Shown here piece after piece: positions 54,815-63,729 of a stretch of 64,000 nucleotides of DNA. The position numbers and the translations under genes were made by a program. The stretch lies in the NCBI GenBank assembly GCA_964533735.1, contig CAZHMD010000001.1, positions 620,001-684,000 on the forward strand, written 5' to 3'. Numbering within the stretch: position 1 is the first letter of the stretch; every line of letters starts with the position of its first letter. The DNA is from UBA6107 sp964533735. GTDB taxonomy: Bacteria; Chloroflexota; Anaerolineae; Anaerolineales; Anaerolineaceae. Under the pieces are notes generated by a model. That model did no database searches, was not told the DNA's origin, and was given only the letters and a program-made list of their open reading frames with translations.

Positions 54815-57607
54815 ATGCCCCAAATGGTTGCCATCGATATCGAAACAACAGGCCTGGATCCCGCAAAGGATGCCATCCTGGAAATTGCTGCTGTCCGTTT
54901 TAACGGGCACCGCGTGGAAGATGAGTGGAGCACGCTCGTCAACCCCGGCAAACCCATTCCCACTTTCATCACCCAGCTCACCGGCATCACCAATGAGATG
55001 GTGCGCAACGCCCCCACCTTGCACGATGTCCTACAGGAAGTGGCAGACTTCTGCGGCAGTGATCCCGTCGTCGGGCACAATGTGCGCTTTGACCTCTCTT
55101 TCCTGCAGCGCCACAATATTCTCAAGCACAACGAGGTCATCGATACCTACGAATTAGCCGCCGTTGCCATGCCAGGCAGCAGTCGGTACAACCTCGGCAC
55201 CCTCGGTAAAATGCTCGGCAGTATCATCCCCAACAGTCACCGCGCCCTCGATGATGCCCGCCTTACCCACGTTGTCCTCCACGCCCTTTACGCCAAAGTC
55301 CTGGATCTCCCCATCGAGATCCTCGCGGAGACGGTTCGCTTTGCGGAAGGTCTTGATTGGGACGGTTCCCTCATCTTCAAAACCGCCCTCAAGGAAAAGG
55401 GGCGCATGCCGGTGGAGGCAAAACGCGTCCACGAAACGGATTATGGTCTCCTTTTCAGCGGCGGTGTTTCCCTCCCTCCTTTGATCGCCGTCGACAATCC
55501 CCTGCCCTTGGATGCCGATGAGATTGCCGCCAACATTGAGCACGGCGGACCCTTTGCCCGCTATTTTGATAATTTTGAATCCCGCCCCCAGCAGATCGAA
55601 ATGCTGCGTGCTGTATCTAACGCCCTCTCCAAAGGTCAGCACCTCATGGTCGAGGCTGGCACCGGCACCGGCAAGTCATTCGCTTACCTCATTCCCGCGG
55701 TGGAGTGGGCGCTCAAGAACTCGCTGCGCGTGGTCATCTCCACCAACACCATCACCCTGCAGGACCAGTTGATCAAAAAGGATATTCCCGATCTTGCCAG
55801 CGCCCTCAACTCTGAGGTGCGCGCGGTTGTTGTCAAAGGTCGCGGCAATTACCTCTGCCCGCGCCGTCTGGAATCCATGCGCAAAACCGGTCCCGCCAAC
55901 GCTGATGAACTGCGTGTCCTCGCCAAGATTCTCGTCTGGCTCCAGACGGGTGGCGGTGGTGACCGCGGCGAGATCAACCTCAACGGTCCGCAGGAACGCG
56001 AAGTCTGGTCGCGCCTCTCTGCTGAAGATGAAGGCTGCAAAGCCGAGGTTTGCATGTCGCGCACCGGCGGTGCCTGCCCCTTCTACAAAGTGCGCATGGC
56101 AGCCCAGTCTGCCCACATTCTCGTTGTCAACCATGCCCTCCTGTTGGCGGATGTCATCACCGGCAGCCGCGTGCTCCCTGAATATCAATACCTTATCGTT
56201 GATGAAGCCCACCACCTCGAATCAGCGTCCACCAACGCCTTATCCTTCCGCCTAACGCAGATGGATTTTGTGCGTCTCTTGCGCGAGATTGGCGGCAGTG
56301 GCAGCGGCCTGGTCGGCAGGCTCAAGATGTTAACCTCTGACCTGCTCCTGCCGGCTGACAAAGCCGCGCTCGATAATGGGGCACGCAAGATTACCGACCT
56401 CCTCTTCAAGGTGGAGAACGATTTCAATGATTTCGTTCACAGCATGGAAACTTTTATGGAAGACCTGCGCGATGGGCAGCCCGTCAGCAATTATGGTCAG
56501 CAGACACGCATTGTCTCCGCCACCCGCACCCTGCCCGCCTGGGGCGATGTGGAGATTTCCTGGGACAATGTCAATGGCTCGGTCAATGCTTCCCTGGCGT
56601 TGGTAGGCGAATTCCACAAAGCTCTCACAGACACGCTGGATGATCCCGGCGAGGATGTCGAAGATACCCTAAGTTCGCTCGCCAGTGTCAACCGCCGCCT
56701 CACCGAAGCCCGCGAGACCCTTAACGCCCTCGTGAGTGAACCCGATGAGCGCAACGTTTACTGGGTCGAGATCCAGCCCAATACCTGGCGCTTGGTCTTC
56801 CAGGCGGCTCCCCTCAACGTGGGACCCTTGATGGAGCAGTACCTGTGGCACGAGAAGAGTTCAATTATCCTCACCTCCGCCACCCTCACCACCAATAACG
56901 AATTTGATTACATGCGCAACCGCCTCAACGCCGATGAAGCCGATGAACTCGTCCTCGGTTCACCCTTTGATTTTGAATCCTCCACCCTCCTCTACCTGGT
57001 CAACGACGTTCCCGAACCCGGCGAAGGCAACGCCTACCAGCGTGAAGTCGAAGCCGCTCTCATCCGCCTGGCAAAAGCCACCAATGGGCGCATGCTGGCG
57101 CTCTTTACCTCGTACGCTCAACTGCGCCGCACCTCCCAAACCATCGGACCCGCCCTAACAGACGCCGGCATCCAGGTCTATGAACAGGGGGAAGGCGCCT
57201 CCACCAATACTTTGTTGGAAACCTTCCGCGAAGCCGATAAAGCTGTCTTGCTGGGTACGCGTGCCTTCTGGGAAGGCGTGGATATTCCCGGTGAAGCGCT
57301 TTCCGTCCTGGTGATCGTCAAACTGCCCTTCGACGTGCCCACCGACCCCATCATCGCCGCTCGCGCCGAGACCTTTGACGACGCCTTCAACGAGTACAAC
57401 CTCCCTGAAGCCATCCTGCGTTTCCGCCAGGGATTCGGGCGCCTCATCCGCACCCAGTCAGACCGCGGCGTGGTCGTCATCCTCGACAAGCGCGTCCTCA
57501 CCAAGCGCTACGGCCGCCAGTTCATCGAAAGCCTGCCCGGCTGCACCACCAAGGTCGGCACGGTCATCGACCTCCCCAAAGCCGCCGAGAAGTGGCTCGA
57601 TCAATAA
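54815..57607 (+). CDS. dinG: DnaQ-DinG family exonuclease/helicase fusion
   Basis: A 930-residue protein. Residues 1-170 form a DEDDh exonuclease (VAIDIETTGLDP; GHNVRFDLSFL; SHRALDDARL). Then comes an XPD-like superfamily 2 helicase with Walker A EAGTGTGKSFAYL, four Cys of an iron-sulphur cluster (NYLCPRR, EGCKAEVCMS, GACPFY), the DEAH box IVDEAHHLES and motif VI RQGFGRLIRTQSDRG. It probably unwinds and trims DNA in repair, as Gram-positive DinG proteins do. ATG 54815 is chosen because the upstream frame overlaps the alpha-galactosidase and lies before the promoter. Confidence 0.92.
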   Translation: MPQMVAIDIETTGLDPAKDAILEIAAVRFNGHRVEDEWSTLVNPGKPIPTFITQLTGITNEMVRNAPTLHDVLQEVADFCGSDPVVGHNVRFDLSFLQRHNILKHNEVIDTYELAAVAMPGSSRYNLGTLGKMLGSIIPNSHRALDDARLTHVVLHALYAKVLDLPIEILAETVRFAEGLDWDGSLIFKTALKEKGRMPVEAKRVHETDYGLLFSGGVSLPPLIAVDNPLPLDADEIAANIEHGGPFARYFDNFESRPQQIEMLRAVSNALSKGQHLMVEAGTGTGKSFAYLIPAVEWALKNSLRVVISTNTITLQDQLIKKDIPDLASALNSEVRAVVVKGRGNYLCPRRLESMRKTGPANADELRVLAKILVWLQTGGGGDRGEINLNGPQEREVWSRLSAEDEGCKAEVCMSRTGGACPFYKVRMAAQSAHILVVNHALLLADVITGSRVLPEYQYLIVDEAHHLESASTNALSFRLTQMDFVRLLREIGGSGSGLVGRLKMLTSDLLLPADKAALDNGARKITDLLFKVENDFNDFVHSMETFMEDLRDGQPVSNYGQQTRIVSATRTLPAWGDVEISWDNVNGSVNASLALVGEFHKALTDTLDDPGEDVEDTLSSLASVNRRLTEARETLNALVSEPDERNVYWVEIQPNTWRLVFQAAPLNVGPLMEQYLWHEKSSIILTSATLTTNNEFDYMRNRLNADEADELVLGSPFDFESSTLLYLVNDVPEPGEGNAYQREVEAALIRLAKATNGRMLALFTSYAQLRRTSQTIGPALTDAGIQVYEQGEGASTNTLLETFREADKAVLLGTRAFWEGVDIPGEALSVLVIVKLPFDVPTDPIIAARAETFDDAFNEYNLPEAILRFRQGFGRLIRTQSDRGVVVILDKRVLTKRYGRQFIESLPGCTTKVGTVIDLPKAAEKWLDQ

Positions 57608-57951
57608 CCCCTCACTGACATGTCATTGAAGGCTGTTCTTGCCGAAGCAATCCCCAGGTGTACTTGTCATTGCGAGGAGCGTTCTTTGCGACGCGGCAAT
57701 CCCCAACACGGATTTGCGGAGTCATTGAAGGCCGACCTTGCCGAAGCAATCCCCAACGCGGAGTACCGGAGTCATTGCGAGCCTTGCCCTTAGGCGAAGC
57801 AATCCCCAACGGAATTTTGTAGGGGCGATTCACGAATCGCCCGAATTTGAATTAGTAAGGGCGAATGGATATTCGCCTAAATTATCTGTAGGGGAGGTTC
57901 GCGAACCTCCCCGCCCCCTCCTGTTACGACCTCCCGCCGAAAATCCTTCCC
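57608..57951. repeat. Two families of REP-like palindromic repeats
   Basis: No gene in these 344 bases. Family 1 has four copies of GTCATTG...GAAGCAATCCCCA type (57621-57656, 57665-57705, 57721-57755, 57771-57809). Family 2 has three palindromes of GTAGGGGCGATTCACGAATC type (57819-57842, 57855-57877, 57888-57912; the last contains a perfect 22-base palindrome). They lie between converging genes, where such elements are often found. Confidence 0.8.
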
Positions 57952-58917
57952 CTAATACCGCTCTCCCACCACTTTGATCTGCGCCATCGCCTGATCGATG
58001 TTCTTCAAATCCTCCGCCGTTAACTGGACGTTGATCGAGCCGATGTTTTCATCCAGGCGCTCCAACCTGCGCGTACCCGGGATCGGGACGATCCATGGTT
58101 TTTGCGCCAGCAGCCAGGCTAATGCGATCTGGGCAGGAGTCGCCTTCTTCTCGCCGGCAATTCGTCCCAACAGATCCACCACAGCCTGGTTTGCCCGGAT
58201 AGCCTCGCGTGTAAAACGCGGGTTTCGGCTGCGGATATCTGAACTAGCAAACGTTGTGGTTTCGTCTATCTTCCCGGTCAGGTATCCCCGTCCAAGCGGA
58301 CTGTAAGGCACAAAACCAATTCCCAACTCTTCACATGTCGGCAGCACCCCACCTTCCACCGCTCTCCACCAGATCGAGTATTCGCTCTGAACAGCTGTGA
58401 TAGGCTGGACCGCGTGAGCGCGGCGGATGGTCGCCGCATCGGATTCCGACAATCCAAAATGCTTTACCTTGCCTGCCTGGATCAGGTCTTTCACCGCACC
58501 CGCCACCTCTTCAACCGGTACATTCGGATCTGGTCTGTGCTGGTAGAACAGATCGATTGCCTCGACCCGCAGTCGCTTGAGTGATGCTTCCGCCACCCGC
58601 TTGATCTGTTCCGGACGGCTGTCAAACCCGATCCCCGGACGCGGACCTCTGATGGGGTCATGCTTGTGTCCAAATTTGGTGGCGATCACCACCTTCCCTT
58701 TGAATGGTTCTAATGCTTCACCAACCAGTTCTTCATTTGTAAAAGGTCCGTATACTTCCGCGGTATCAAAGAACGTGATTCCCCTCTCAACCGCCTCGTG
58801 GATGAGATCGATCATTTCCCGCTTGTCGGTCGGTGTATCACCAAAGCTCATGCGCATGCATCCCAGCCCGAGAGCTGATACCTCAAGGCCCCTCTGTCCT
58901 AATTTGCGTTTTTGCAT
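57952..58917 (-). CDS. Aldo/keto reductase
   Basis: A 321-residue NADPH-dependent oxidoreductase with a (beta/alpha)8 barrel. The catalytic tetrad is visible: Asp and Tyr in FFDTAEVYGPFTNE, Lys in VVIATKFGH, His in LFYQHRPDP. The cofactor-binding end reads IPGTRRLERLDENIGS. It resembles the YakC/AKR13 group acting on aldehydes and keto sugars. No partner genes adjacent. Confidence 0.92.
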   Translation of the reverse strand: MQKRKLGQRGLEVSALGLGCMRMSFGDTPTDKREMIDLIHEAVERGITFFDTAEVYGPFTNEELVGEALEPFKGKVVIATKFGHKHDPIRGPRPGIGFDSRPEQIKRVAEASLKRLRVEAIDLFYQHRPDPNVPVEEVAGAVKDLIQAGKVKHFGLSESDAATIRRAHAVQPITAVQSEYSIWWRAVEGGVLPTCEELGIGFVPYSPLGRGYLTGKIDETTTFASSDIRSRNPRFTREAIRANQAVVDLLGRIAGEKKATPAQIALAWLLAQKPWIVPIPGTRRLERLDENIGSINVQLTAEDLKNIDQAMAQIKVVGERY

Positions 58918-58997
58918 TTCTCAACTCCTTTTTCCACAATTACTCATGCACTTGGATTTCAGGGACTACCCGCCAATTTCTCTGGACTTACCGGTTA

Positions 58998-59576
58998 CTA
59001 ATCATTTAAACCTTTTCCATTGAGGATTTGCTCCACATATTTTTCAACCCTTGCCTCCCGCGTTTTGGATTGTTTGGGTGCAGAAAAATACAGCAGGTAG
59101 GCTCTCTGCCGTCCCGGCGTCAGGGCATAAAAAGCGCTTGTCAGCTCTGGGGATTCATCCAGTCTTGTTAGAAATTCATCAGGGATGCTGAATTCTGTGG
59201 CTTTTTTAAAATTCACTTTCAAACCGGATCTTTCCACCTCGATCGCCTCGTGAATATACTTCTTCAGGATAGGTTCCAGCTTAACAATTTCTTGAACTTT
59301 GGTGAAGCGCACCTGGCGCGCTGACTGCACATTCTCCGTTTGCTGTATCAGAATACCCTCGCTGTCCTTTAATAATGCGCCTTTTACAAACAGGATCGCG
59401 CAGTAGTCCTTAAACCCATGTATTAAAACCACGTTGCTGTTCTGGTATGTATAACAGGCAACACCCCATTTCAATTCTTCGGTCAATTCACACTCAAGAA
59501 TGATCGTCCTTAATTTCCTGAATTCTTTCTGCCACTTTTCTTCATTATCAAAAAAGAAATTAACCTTGGGATTCAT
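58998..59576 (-). CDS. YdeI/OmpD-associated-type protein with DUF1801-like domain
   Basis: A 192-residue cytoplasmic protein. The first half (LTEELKWGVACYTYQNSNVV, FKDYCAILFVKGALL) matches the DUF1801/YdhG-like fold. The second half (IPDEFLTRLDESPELTSAFY, LTPGRQRAYLLYFSAPKQSK) matches the C-terminal YdeI domain. ATG 59576 has GGAGAATAAAT upstream; the frame extends seven codons more. Function is not established for the family. Confidence 0.85.
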   Translation of the reverse strand: MNPKVNFFFDNEEKWQKEFRKLRTIILECELTEELKWGVACYTYQNSNVVLIHGFKDYCAILFVKGALLKDSEGILIQQTENVQSARQVRFTKVQEIVKLEPILKKYIHEAIEVERSGLKVNFKKATEFSIPDEFLTRLDESPELTSAFYALTPGRQRAYLLYFSAPKQSKTREARVEKYVEQILNGKGLND

Positions 59577-59717
59577 ATTTATTCTCCGAATTACCATGGA
59601 AGACTTAATGTGCCATCATCTCGCGAGGCTTGGGAGAATTAGTTCCCGGCACCAAGTTAAGTTTAACATTTTTTGGTGCATTTCGTATTTTTAGTCACTC
59701 GTGGTCAATTATGATGA

Positions 59718-59742
59718 AAAACTTGCCAATTTGGCAAGTTTT
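59718..59742. promoter_or_regulatory. Perfect inverted repeat, operator-like
   Basis: AAAACTTGCCAA and TTGGCAAGTTTT flank a single central base: 12 perfect pairs. A related half-site GGCAAGT recurs about 30 bases downstream. It looks like a dimeric repressor site, although no open frame begins close by on either strand except the gene at 59576, whose start lies 140 bases away. Confidence 0.5.
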
Positions 59743-59844
59743 GGCTTAAAAATTCGCCAAACAGGCAAGTAGTATTTTTCCACTTTTCGTGAGATGATAT
59801 TAATACAGTTACACCTGTTAATTAATCTCATCCTCATCGAAACT

Positions 59845-59885
59845 GATTCGTATCCCATTCGTACCCACTTTTATTTTTTAACGAA
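59845..59885. repeat. 41-base element shared with the island (30243-30283)
   Basis: Thirty-eight of 41 positions agree with 30243-30283. It contains the tandem half-repeats TTCGTATCCCA and TTCGTACCCAC and ends TTAACGAA, which can pair with the leading TTCGT. Confidence 0.65.
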
Positions 59886-59941
59886 TCGAAAGAAAACGAC
59901 TCCTGCCCCTCAATCGCACCCGAACTTGCCTATTCTCATTC

Positions 59942-59969
59942 TTGCCTTTTACCCACCAGTCGTTATAAT
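59942..59969 (+). promoter_or_regulatory. Promoter of the beta-propeller lipoprotein
   Basis: TTGCCT (59942-59947), 16 bases, TATAAT (59964-59969). The leader to ATG 60009 is about 33 bases and holds GGAGGG. Confidence 0.7.
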
Positions 59970-60008
59970 ATGAGTAAATTTGTCTTATTCACTTATGGAG
60001 GGTTACTC

Positions 60009-61388
60009 ATGAAAAAGCACTCCCGCTCGTTGCTCCTCGTCCTCGTCGTTTTTGCTCTTGTCACCATTTCCTGCGGCATCTCGCTGCCAACCGGTGCCCT
60101 GGACACCGCCGCCACATCAATTGCGCAAACGGTTGAAGCCCTGGCAGGCACTGCCATCGTTGCCCTCACACCTGATGCCCACACCCTGCCTACCGTTGAA
60201 TTGCCCACGGTGGCACCTTCACCCGAGCCTGTGGTTTATCCAATCAAGGTGTCCTTCGTCTCACCTGACCGCGACCTTTACGTTTGGGATGCCACCATGC
60301 CGGCGGCCCTCAAGCGCGTCGATACCGGTGATGTCTCCACCTCGGTCATCTCCCCCGATGGAACCCTGGTGGTGTACACTCGCACCTCAGACTATGCCAA
60401 CTACTCCCTTGAAGTCATCAATTTCGACGGCACTGGTCAGCGCGTGCTCATGGATGCCGCCGCCTTTGCCGCGCTTCCCCGCCCAGCTGGTTCGCTTTCC
60501 TCATCGCCATCTCAGATGGCATTTGTCCCCAACACCCACATCCTCGCCTTCAACACCCGCATTCAATACGAAGGACCCGGTCTGGCATTTGGTCCCGCTC
60601 TCTACCGCATTGATGTGGATGCCGGCACCATCAGCAACATCCTCAATGTCGGCGAATCCTGGAAGTTCACCTACAGCCCCGATGGCAGCAAGATCGCCAT
60701 CAGCCTGCCCACCGGTGTAGCTTCTTACAATGCCGATGGTACCCTCATTGACGATAACATCCTCACTTATCCATTCGTCAACACCGCCTCCGAGTACGCC
60801 TGGGTGGCTTCACCCCAGTGGACTGCTGATTCGACCCAGATGATGGTCGCCGTTCCTCCGCAGGATCCCTGGACCGAACCCGTGGGTGATGGCTCCTTGT
60901 GGCGCGTAGCTGCCGATGGCATGTACGGCGAGCAAACCCTCAGCACCCCCATGATCTATTACCCGAGCGGTTTTGGCTATTTCTCGTCTGATAATACAAA
61001 GGTCATCTTCTTCACCCGGTTTGGCGCCCCTGCCGATAACACCTACACTCTGCACACCGCCAATGTGGACGGCACCAGCAATGTGTCTTACGTAAACGGC
61101 ATGTTTGACCAGCCCGTCTCCTGGTCCCCGGATAATGCACACTTCTTCTATACCGTCCGCGTTGCTGATGTGAGAACTTCATACATCGGTACTCTTGGGT
61201 CAGGTCCCTCGCTCGTTGCTGACATTGCCAACGCCAACGATTCAAAATGGATCGATGCCACTCGCTACTTGGTCTCCACCTCTGGCGGAAGCGCCGGCAG
61301 CCTCCTCCTCGGCACAATCGGTGCCCCAACCGGTGTTATCTACAGCGGCACTGGCAGTGCCTTCCTCAATTTCTCTGTCAACCGCTAA
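60009..61388 (+). CDS. Lipoprotein with TolB-like beta-propeller
   Basis: A 459-residue lipoprotein (lipobox VTISC, Cys22) with a Thr/Pro-rich stalk to about residue 75. The rest is made of repeated strands with a PDG turn (VISPDGTLVVYTRTS, TYSPDGSKIAISL, SWSPDNAHFFYTV), the PD40/TolB-like propeller pattern. It is probably a scaffold or binding protein on the outer face of the membrane. GGAGGG lies upstream of ATG 60009; an earlier ATG at 59970 lies at the expected transcription start and has no binding site. Confidence 0.75.
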   Translation: MKKHSRSLLLVLVVFALVTISCGISLPTGALDTAATSIAQTVEALAGTAIVALTPDAHTLPTVELPTVAPSPEPVVYPIKVSFVSPDRDLYVWDATMPAALKRVDTGDVSTSVISPDGTLVVYTRTSDYANYSLEVINFDGTGQRVLMDAAAFAALPRPAGSLSSSPSQMAFVPNTHILAFNTRIQYEGPGLAFGPALYRIDVDAGTISNILNVGESWKFTYSPDGSKIAISLPTGVASYNADGTLIDDNILTYPFVNTASEYAWVASPQWTADSTQMMVAVPPQDPWTEPVGDGSLWRVAADGMYGEQTLSTPMIYYPSGFGYFSSDNTKVIFFTRFGAPADNTYTLHTANVDGTSNVSYVNGMFDQPVSWSPDNAHFFYTVRVADVRTSYIGTLGSGPSLVADIANANDSKWIDATRYLVSTSGGSAGSLLLGTIGAPTGVIYSGTGSAFLNFSVNR

Positions 61389-61403
61389 CTCCAACTCATC
61401 CAC

Positions 61404-61434
61404 AACCAGGGAGCTCACACCTCCCTGGTTTTCT
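61404..61434 (+). terminator. Terminator after the beta-propeller lipoprotein
   Basis: AACCAGGGAG (61404-61413) pairs with CTCCCTGGTT (61421-61430) around a seven-base loop, followed by TTCT. It begins 16 bases after the stop codon. Confidence 0.85.
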
Positions 61435-61450
61435 GTTGTATTTTTAGGGT

Positions 61451-61456
61451 TATAAT
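61451..61456 (+). promoter_or_regulatory. -10 box of the DUF3048 lipoprotein gene
   Basis: GGTTATAAT, 45 bases before the ATG, without a clear -35 box. It resembles the GTTATAAT boxes at 54803 and 59964. Confidence 0.5.
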
Positions 61457-61500
61457 TCGCCAGTATCCTTAAAAAGGTTTGCCTCGTAATAGGAGTTTTC

Positions 61501-62703
61501 ATGAAACAAAAGACCACTGCCATCTTCTCCGTCATACTGCTGCTTGGGTTGCTGCTGGCAGCCTGCCAGCCCGCCGCGCCTACCGAAATCCCTGGTTTGG
61601 AGTTGACCGTTCAGGGAGCGGTAAATGCTACCCAAACCGCGGCCCCCACTGCCACTCCTACTCCCACTGCCACCAATACACCTGAACCAACCTTGACCCC
61701 AACGCCATCAAGAGTTCAATACGGCCCGACTGGGTTTCCCGAGAATGTCAATCCTCTCACCGGCTTGATAGTCAGCGATCCCGCCATCCTCAACCGCCGT
61801 CCGGTTATGGTCAAGGTTGCTAATTTCCCCCGATCAGGAAGACCCCACTCCGGTCTTTCATTCGCCGATATCGTCTTTGATTACTACACTGGTGAAGGCG
61901 CCAACCGCTTCGCCGCTTTGTTCTACGGTCAGGATGCCGCAAAGGCAGGGCCTGTACGTTCTGGTCGCATGATCGACCGCTGGCTGGTAGGCATGTATAA
62001 AGCCATATTGGGGATGGAATACGCGGACCCCATCGTGTACAACAAGATCATCAGTCAGCTTGGCGGTTTGGTCATCAGCGGGGACCATTGCCCGGCGATT
62101 TGCAGCGACGGCCCTTTAACTGAAACCAGCCGTTTTGCCAATACCAGTGAATTAAGTAAGTATTACGGCTCCAAAACCTCATCCACCAACACCAAACAGG
62201 TTCTCGATGGCATGATCTTCGATACCGACATTCCTGCTGGCGGTGTTGACGGGCATGAGGCTGTCATGCGTTTCGGCAAGAACAACGAAGCCCAGTGGAA
62301 ATATGATGCCGCAACCGGTAAATACCTGCGCTGGATCGACTCGGTGGATGCCAACAATGAATTTGCCGGCATGATCCCCCTGGTGGATAAGCTTAACGGC
62401 AACCAGCTCTCCTTTACCAATGTCATTTTCATCCTTGCAGAAATTGAAACCCTCAATACCGGGGATACCATGCATGAGTACAAAATCGTCAGCACCAAGG
62501 GTCGCGCCCTCATTTTCCGCGATGGTCTGGTCTACGATGGCATCTGGAAAGGTGTTTACGACATTCCCTTCACCTTCTACGATAAAGAGGGCAACCCCAT
62601 CCCCCTGAAACCGGGGAATACCTGGATCCACATTGGCGGCGTGTCTTCCCGGATTACAGAAGAACCGGTTGGTTCCTGGCGCGTTGTCAACTACACTCCC
62701 TGA
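61501..62703 (+). CDS. DUF3048-like (YerB) lipoprotein
   Basis: A 400-residue lipoprotein (lipobox LLAAC, Cys21) with a TATPTPT stalk. The mature part has the DUF3048 hallmarks NPLTGLIVSDPAILNRRPVM, GRPHSGLSFADIVFDYYT, EGANRFAALFYG and GPVRSGRMIDRW. The family, named after B. subtilis YerB, is uncharacterised. AGGAG precedes the ATG. Its stop codon overlaps the next gene (TGATG), so the two are co-translated. Confidence 0.88.
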   Translation: MKQKTTAIFSVILLLGLLLAACQPAAPTEIPGLELTVQGAVNATQTAAPTATPTPTATNTPEPTLTPTPSRVQYGPTGFPENVNPLTGLIVSDPAILNRRPVMVKVANFPRSGRPHSGLSFADIVFDYYTGEGANRFAALFYGQDAAKAGPVRSGRMIDRWLVGMYKAILGMEYADPIVYNKIISQLGGLVISGDHCPAICSDGPLTETSRFANTSELSKYYGSKTSSTNTKQVLDGMIFDTDIPAGGVDGHEAVMRFGKNNEAQWKYDAATGKYLRWIDSVDANNEFAGMIPLVDKLNGNQLSFTNVIFILAEIETLNTGDTMHEYKIVSTKGRALIFRDGLVYDGIWKGVYDIPFTFYDKEGNPIPLKPGNTWIHIGGVSSRITEEPVGSWRVVNYTP

Positions 62704-63701
62704 TGACTGGTAATTCACTTCGCAAACATCACATCCATCTCCCCGTCCTTCTGGCGGGTCTGATGGTTTTTATATCCATGTTGGCAGCCTGCCAGTCCGG
62801 TACCCCTTTGGCACCCACATTCACACCCACGCCTCAGTCTGAACCAGTGGTTATTACTCCTGAACCCTCACAGACAAGCATTCTTCCAACAGCTGAACCT
62901 GCAGCCGCCAATACCCCTGTGGTTGAAACACCCGCCGCATACGACCCTTCTGTTCCAGATTCCTGGAAGGATCTTCCGCTCATCCCCGTTTCCCTCAGCC
63001 CATTTGTCCACGATCTCTACAACCAGGGAAAGGGTAGTGGTTTGAACCAGGAGGCTTTTTCAAAAGCGGGAGATTGTGAAACATCCACAGATTACTTCCT
63101 CGCACCATTTGATATGAAAAAGAGCGGTTACCGGTTGGGAGAGTATTCCTCCCTCGAAACGGTCATCGTTAAATACGAGGGTTCATTCGAACGCAGAAGC
63201 ATCGCTGCTAAATCAAGTTTCTCAGTCGCATCCGTTCTCTCCCCCATTTGGGCGGATGCCACGTTGTGCAAACCAGATGAATCTCCAATTGTCTGCGAGA
63301 TCCGCATTCATAAACCTTCGATCATACTGATCATGTTCGGCACCAATGATGTCAACACCAGCTCCCGCGCCAAGTTTGAAGCTAACCTTAGATACCTTCT
63401 GGATATCACCATAGCCAACAAAGTCGTCCCTGTGCTTGTCACCAAAGCGGATAACCTCGAAGGCGATGGCAGCATCAACGCCATCATCGCCCGCGTTGCT
63501 TACGAGTATGAAATCCCACTCATGAATTTTTGGCGCGCCATGCAGGCAATTCCCGATGGCGGCCTAAAACCTGATCAGATCCATCTGACCTATGCCCAAC
63601 CCTTCTTTGACTCCCCCGAGAACATGCAAATGGGTTGGCCTGTTCGCAACCTCACTGCCCTCCAGATGCTGGCTTTCCTGGATGAACAGCTAGCCCCTTG
63701 A
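62703..63701 (+). CDS. SGNH-hydrolase-like lipoprotein, second paralogue
   Basis: A 332-residue lipoprotein (lipobox MLAAC, Cys30) with a Thr/Pro stalk. Block I reads KAGDCETSTD, with Cys125 in the place of the catalytic Ser; block III reads MFGTNDVNTS (G-x-N-D kept); block V reads KPDQIHLTYAQ (Asp and His kept). It is the paralogue of the lipoprotein at 38726, which has lost block III. It is translationally coupled to the DUF3048 lipoprotein. Confidence 0.75.
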   Translation: MTGNSLRKHHIHLPVLLAGLMVFISMLAACQSGTPLAPTFTPTPQSEPVVITPEPSQTSILPTAEPAAANTPVVETPAAYDPSVPDSWKDLPLIPVSLSPFVHDLYNQGKGSGLNQEAFSKAGDCETSTDYFLAPFDMKKSGYRLGEYSSLETVIVKYEGSFERRSIAAKSSFSVASVLSPIWADATLCKPDESPIVCEIRIHKPSIILIMFGTNDVNTSSRAKFEANLRYLLDITIANKVVPVLVTKADNLEGDGSINAIIARVAYEYEIPLMNFWRAMQAIPDGGLKPDQIHLTYAQPFFDSPENMQMGWPVRNLTALQMLAFLDEQLAP

Positions 63702-63729
63702 GCTGATGCGACGACCCCCGCGCCAGCCT

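Larger units (their letters stand above)
59577..60008. other. 432-base gap with palindrome, shared element and promoter
   Basis: No gene. It contains a perfect inverted repeat at 59718-59742, a partial second half-site CGCCAAACAGGCAAGT near 59755-59770, the 41-base element 59845-59885 also found at 30243, and the promoter of the next gene. AT-rich like the tRNA-Pro island, possibly transferred DNA. Confidence 0.5.

Noticed and set aside
57621..57809. Regularly spaced short repeats as a possible CRISPR array
   Set aside because: The units differ internally, are partly palindromic and are separated by irregular gaps; they fit REP-like elements.
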